From Bdellovibrionales bacterium (GTDB lineage Bacteria > Bdellovibrionota > Bdellovibrionia > Bdellovibrionales > UBA1609), in the NCBI GenBank assembly GCA_020628165.1, contig JAHDFM010000010.1, positions 2,183-66,182 on the forward strand: a stretch of DNA of 64,000 nucleotides. Direction: 5' to 3'. Shown piece after piece: positions 61,618-64,000 of this stretch. Under the pieces are notes generated by a model. It searched no databases, was not told where the DNA came from, and saw nothing but the letters and a program-made list of their open reading frames with translations. The stretch's first letter is position 1. Each line of letters begins with the position of its first letter. The position numbers were made by a program, and so were the translations under genes.

Positions 61618-62141
61618 AGCTAACAAAGTGTTTATAGTTTTTTTACACCCTGACGATTTTTCATTGTTCTATTTCTAAAGGGTGATCATTGGTGTGATCA
61701 AAACTACGCTTCGGTTTATGACTAAAACAAATTAAGTTTAGCTTATTGCTAAAACATACTTTTTGTATTTCTTGAGGACCTATTTTTTTGTATTTGATTA
61801 AAATGCTAAGATGTATAAAGGCATTCAAATAAAAAAACTGTTTCAAATTTTTTTAAAAAAAGTGAATAAACATTATTTAAGATAAAAAATTTAAGTTTGG
61901 TTAAGAAAGTTTATTTTCAGTCAAGGGTGTTGCTTAAGTTTAAATTGATCAAGAATCTTTGAACAATTTTTACTTTGAAATTAAATTAAGCAAAATAAAA
62001 AAAGTTGTAAACACTGATGTTAACTTTGTTAGCAAAACCATAGGTTTTCCACACAAAATGTGGATAAATAAAAAAAGTAAAAATTAATTTGCGCAAAGAA
62101 ATAGAAATGAATAGTCTTAGATTTCTTTAAATGGAGTCCCA
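61618..62141. other. AT-rich intergenic region with paired DnaA-box-like sites
   Basis: 524 bp without a convincing gene. A 61-codon minus-strand frame at 61661-61846 has no signal or family and is rejected. Near the right end stand two facing DnaA-box-like 9-mers, listed separately, next to A-rich tracts. Confidence 0.5.
62045..62067. promoter_or_regulatory. inverted pair of DnaA-box-like 9-mers
   Basis: TTTTCCACA (62045-62053) and TGTGGATAA (62059-62067, the complement of the perfect box TTATCCACA) face each other across 5 bp, 75 bp before the MazG gene. They can also fold as a hairpin. Both fit the E. coli consensus TTWTNCACA. Confidence 0.45.
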
Positions 62142-62522
62142 ATGAATTCAAAAGAGTTTGTAGAAAACGCAATCAAAACAGAGTCGAGAAATTTTTCAGA
62201 AATAGGTGAGCGCATGAGTGAGGTTCGCAACCAAAGACTCTTGCACGCAGGAATTGGTTTGGCCACAGAGGCGGGTGAGTTTTTAGACGCTCTTAAAAAG
62301 CATGTGTTTTACGGAAAAGAGTTAGACACTGTGAACTTGAGCGAAGAGATGGGCGATATTTTTTGGTACTGCGCTTTAATTGCCGATGAGTTAGGAGTTG
62401 ACTTCAGCAAAGTCATGGACACTAACATCGCAAAACTCAAAGCTAGATACGGAGAAAAGTTCAGCGAAACAAAAGCTGAAAACAGAAACCTAAAAGCAGA
62501 ACGCAATATCTTAGAACAGTAA
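62142..62522 (+). CDS. MazG-type nucleoside triphosphate pyrophosphohydrolase
   Basis: A 126-aa all-alpha NTP pyrophosphatase. The metal-binding ExxE (Glu43/Glu46 in TEAGEFLDAL) and ExxD (Glu69/Asp72 in EEMGDIFWY) are both present, as in MazG and dUTPase-like enzymes. It removes non-canonical or excess (d)NTPs. The single domain resembles phage and house-cleaning types rather than two-domain MazG. The C-terminus has an Lys/Glu helical tail. Confidence 0.82.
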   Translation: MNSKEFVENAIKTESRNFSEIGERMSEVRNQRLLHAGIGLATEAGEFLDALKKHVFYGKELDTVNLSEEMGDIFWYCALIADELGVDFSKVMDTNIAKLKARYGEKFSETKAENRNLKAERNILEQ

Positions 62523-62587
62523 AATTGTTTTAGACGAGGTGCTTTCATCCAGATCAAAAAGTCCAAAAAAGTATCTCAAAAATAAAA

Positions 62588-62620
62588 AAAAGCGCCATTG
62601 AATTCAACGGCGCAATTTTT
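62588..62620. terminator. bidirectional intrinsic terminator
   Basis: GCGCC (62592-62596) and GGCGC (62609-62613) with an inner TTGAATTCAA palindrome. There is T5 after it on the plus strand and a longer T8 run on the minus strand. It lies between the convergent MazG and secreted-protein genes. Confidence 0.8.
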
Positions 62621-62642
62621 AATGTTTCAATTAACTTAAAAA

Positions 62643-63017
62643 TTAATAATGTGTCATTAGGTTATTTACTTTTGAGCATTGAATAACTACCTCATCTCCA
62701 TCTTCATTAGTGTAAGTCAGTTTAGATGTTGGAACATCACCGACTTTAGAATATTCTTGAGCAGGGTTTATCATTTTAACTGTTGAATCTACAGTTAGTA
62801 ACTGACCATTCGTTCTTTCTTCATTACATTTTTCGGCTGAAGGAATGTAAATGAAGTATGTGTTCTCAGTAAGAACATCAAAACACATCATGTTTGTTTT
62901 AAGCCCACGACAAACAGTCGCCGTATTACCTGGGCCCATCATGTTATCAGATTCATCTAAAGCATTCGCAAAGTGAATATTAAAGCCAAAAGAAAGTACA
63001 ATTAATAAAGTTTTCAT
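62643..63017 (-). CDS. small secreted protein, unknown function
   Basis: A 124-aa protein with a signal peptide (residues 1-19, ending ANA) and a beta-rich body with four Cys (TVCRG, MMCFD, EKCNE, IQCSK), probably two disulfides. AGGAGG stands before the ATG. It is a single gene with its own terminator. No family is recognised. Confidence 0.7.
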   Translation of the reverse strand: MKTLLIVLSFGFNIHFANALDESDNMMGPGNTATVCRGLKTNMMCFDVLTENTYFIYIPSAEKCNEERTNGQLLTVDSTVKMINPAQEYSKVGDVPTSKLTYTNEDGDEVVIQCSKVNNLMTHY

Positions 63018-63214
63018 ATAAATTCCTCCTAATTTAAAAGATATTTTTTACTTACATGGGATGAATTGAGTAAGTAAGTTGATTGATTTTTTTTACTGAA
63101 ATCTGTATGTTAATGTAAGAAAAACAAAATGTACTGATTTAAATTTTTGTGGTTATGTCTCTCATAGAAAGGTGATTTTCACTTTATGCAAAATCTGTCA
63201 AATATACTTCTATA

Positions 63215-64000
63215 TCAATAAGTATTGTTGATTCTTTGAATGTCGTCCGGGCTTAGGATTGTACCCACTGGGAGCATCTTTTTGCCGGTCTTAGATGTGA
63301 TGGTGTCTTTAGAGCGATCTTTGGCAAAAGATTTAGGGTCGTAAAGCATACGAGTGTTGTAGCTGAACGGAAACCCTTCCAGTGTATTGATCATGTACTC
63401 TTTGGGCACGAGAGCAAATTGGTTTTCAAAACCCTTTTGTATATTGCTCCAATTGATCGTTACATATTGATCTCTGTCTGTGCGTGTGTGTTCGTGAATA
63501 AATCCAATGGCGTGCATCACTTCATGGGCAATTTCATTTTCACGACAATTTCCTGAAAGATAAATAGGCTGATGACCACCCACTTTTCCTAAATAAGAGT
63601 AACAGTGCTCGTCACCTTTAATAAAAACGATGGAATCTTCATAACTCCCATCATTTGCGATGAAGTTGAGATTAGTGTGGTAACTGAAGTAATCGAGAGT
63701 TTCTTTGATGAGTTCTTTTTGATAGGTTGGGATAGAGCCATCAATATGGAATGGGATCTCCGTAGAGTCCCAAAGCTGCACGGGCTTAACTTTGGTCTTT
63801 AAAAATCCTTTTCCTCCTTGTTTTACTTTTCCTAAGTAGATATCTCCGAAGGCGATGGCATTGCCTTTTTTATCCACTTTGAAAATGACATCTTTTGGGG
63901 GTTCTTTACTTTTGAACCATTCCGCTGCTGGTTTTTGCTGTTGTTGAGTGGCGATGGTTTTAGCCTTAACTCGAGGTTGTTTTTGTAGCTTTGGCACTGC
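63215..64000 (-). CDS. astacin-family (M12A) zinc metalloprotease, 5' end cut by window edge
   Basis: The catalytic zinc signature HEVMHAIGFIHEHTRTDRD (His158, Glu159, His162, His168 of the visible part) is the full astacin motif. The Met-turn reads RMLYD, keeping Met217 and Tyr219 where SxMHY is usual. Cys131 and Cys151 likely pair. The N-terminal 75 residues look like linker or propeptide (Gln/Lys/Pro-rich). The visible GTG at 63997 is probably not the start, because no signal peptide follows and the frame stays open to the edge. It is probably secreted and could digest prey or host protein, which is inference. Confidence 0.88.
   Translation of the reverse strand, partial: AVPKLQKQPRVKAKTIATQQQQKPAAEWFKSKEPPKDVIFKVDKKGNAIAFGDIYLGKVKQGGKGFLKTKVKPVQLWDSTEIPFHIDGSIPTYQKELIKETLDYFSYHTNLNFIANDGSYEDSIVFIKGDEHCYSYLGKVGGHQPIYLSGNCRENEIAHEVMHAIGFIHEHTRTDRDQYVTINWSNIQKGFENQFALVPKEYMINTLEGFPFSYNTRMLYDPKSFAKDRSKDTITSKTGKKMLPVGTILSPDDIQRINNTY

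Noticed and set aside
61661-61846. 61-aa minus-strand ORF
   Set aside because: AT-rich chance frame with no ribosome-binding site, signal peptide or family.
61618-62141. Chromosome origin (oriC) because of DnaA-box-like sites and AT-richness
   Set aside because: Only two boxes, no dnaA, dnaN, gyrB or rpmH nearby, and no clear unwinding repeats. rsmG, often near oriC, is 48 kb away in another context.

Overview
The window is a dense, AT-rich Gram-negative chromosome segment with no rRNA, tRNA, CRISPR array or complete insertion sequence that I can see. Three things point to a member of the Bdellovibrionota or a close relative (former delta-proteobacteria): a bacterial mevalonate operon directly behind thrS-infC-rpmI-rplT; pheST followed by an IHF-type gene and a MerR gene; and many small secreted proteins, lipoproteins and secreted proteases without clear families. 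This assignment is an inference from gene content, and I cannot name a species.

Layout. 1-692 is the end of a fibronectin type III repeat protein. 947-4855 is a translation block: thrS, infC (which appears to start at AUC), arfB, rpmI and rplT, closed by a strong terminator. 4942-9967 is a five-gene overlapping mevalonate operon (fni, HMG-CoA reductase, phosphomevalonate kinase, diphosphomevalonate decarboxylase, mevalonate kinase) that makes isopentenyl and dimethylallyl diphosphate. It lacks only the acetyl-CoA to HMG-CoA steps. 10-12 kb holds two secreted proteins of unknown role. 12.2-18.2 kb is a second informational block: a SpoU methyltransferase and rsmG on the minus strand, then pheS, pheT, an IHF/HU gene and a MerR regulator.

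18.2-31 kb is accessory. It has a ~1 kb insertion-like segment flanked by a duplicated merR 3' end, and a secreted HExxH protein. It also has a minus-strand set of four enzymes (Coq4-like, FeeM-like acyltransferase, hexapeptide-repeat protein, diiron ferritin-like protein), and a giant 1737-residue exported membrane protein with a small secreted partner. 31.3-34.5 kb has a helix-hairpin-helix protein, a tRNA-dihydrouridine synthase with an alpha/beta hydrolase, and a ribosome-hibernation-like factor. 34.6-42 kb has a LysR regulator divergent from a Tat-exported intradiol dioxygenase, an alpha-carbonic anhydrase missing two zinc ligands, a cation diffusion facilitator and a Ktr/Trk potassium channel subunit.

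42-48.5 kb has dps with a divergent LysR gene and a palindromic operator, an operon of pgsA with two membrane-associated proteins, and a ybgC-glpX-zinc ribbon operon. 48.7-56.5 kb is envelope related: an OmpA-type porin, small secreted proteins, a serine protease, a large lipoprotein and a RatA/Coq10-like protein. 56.6-61.6 kb is a housekeeping run (tilS, ftsH, glmM, tsaE). The window ends with a MazG-type pyrophosphohydrolase behind paired DnaA-box-like sites, a small secreted protein, and an astacin protease cut by the window edge.

Points most worth a second look: the duplicated merR end; the Coq4/FeeM-like/diiron gene set; the zinc-ligand-less carbonic anhydrase; the AUC start of infC; the giant protein with its partner; a dispersed palindromic repeat at four loci; and a recurring TCTCA-N3-TGAGA palindrome.
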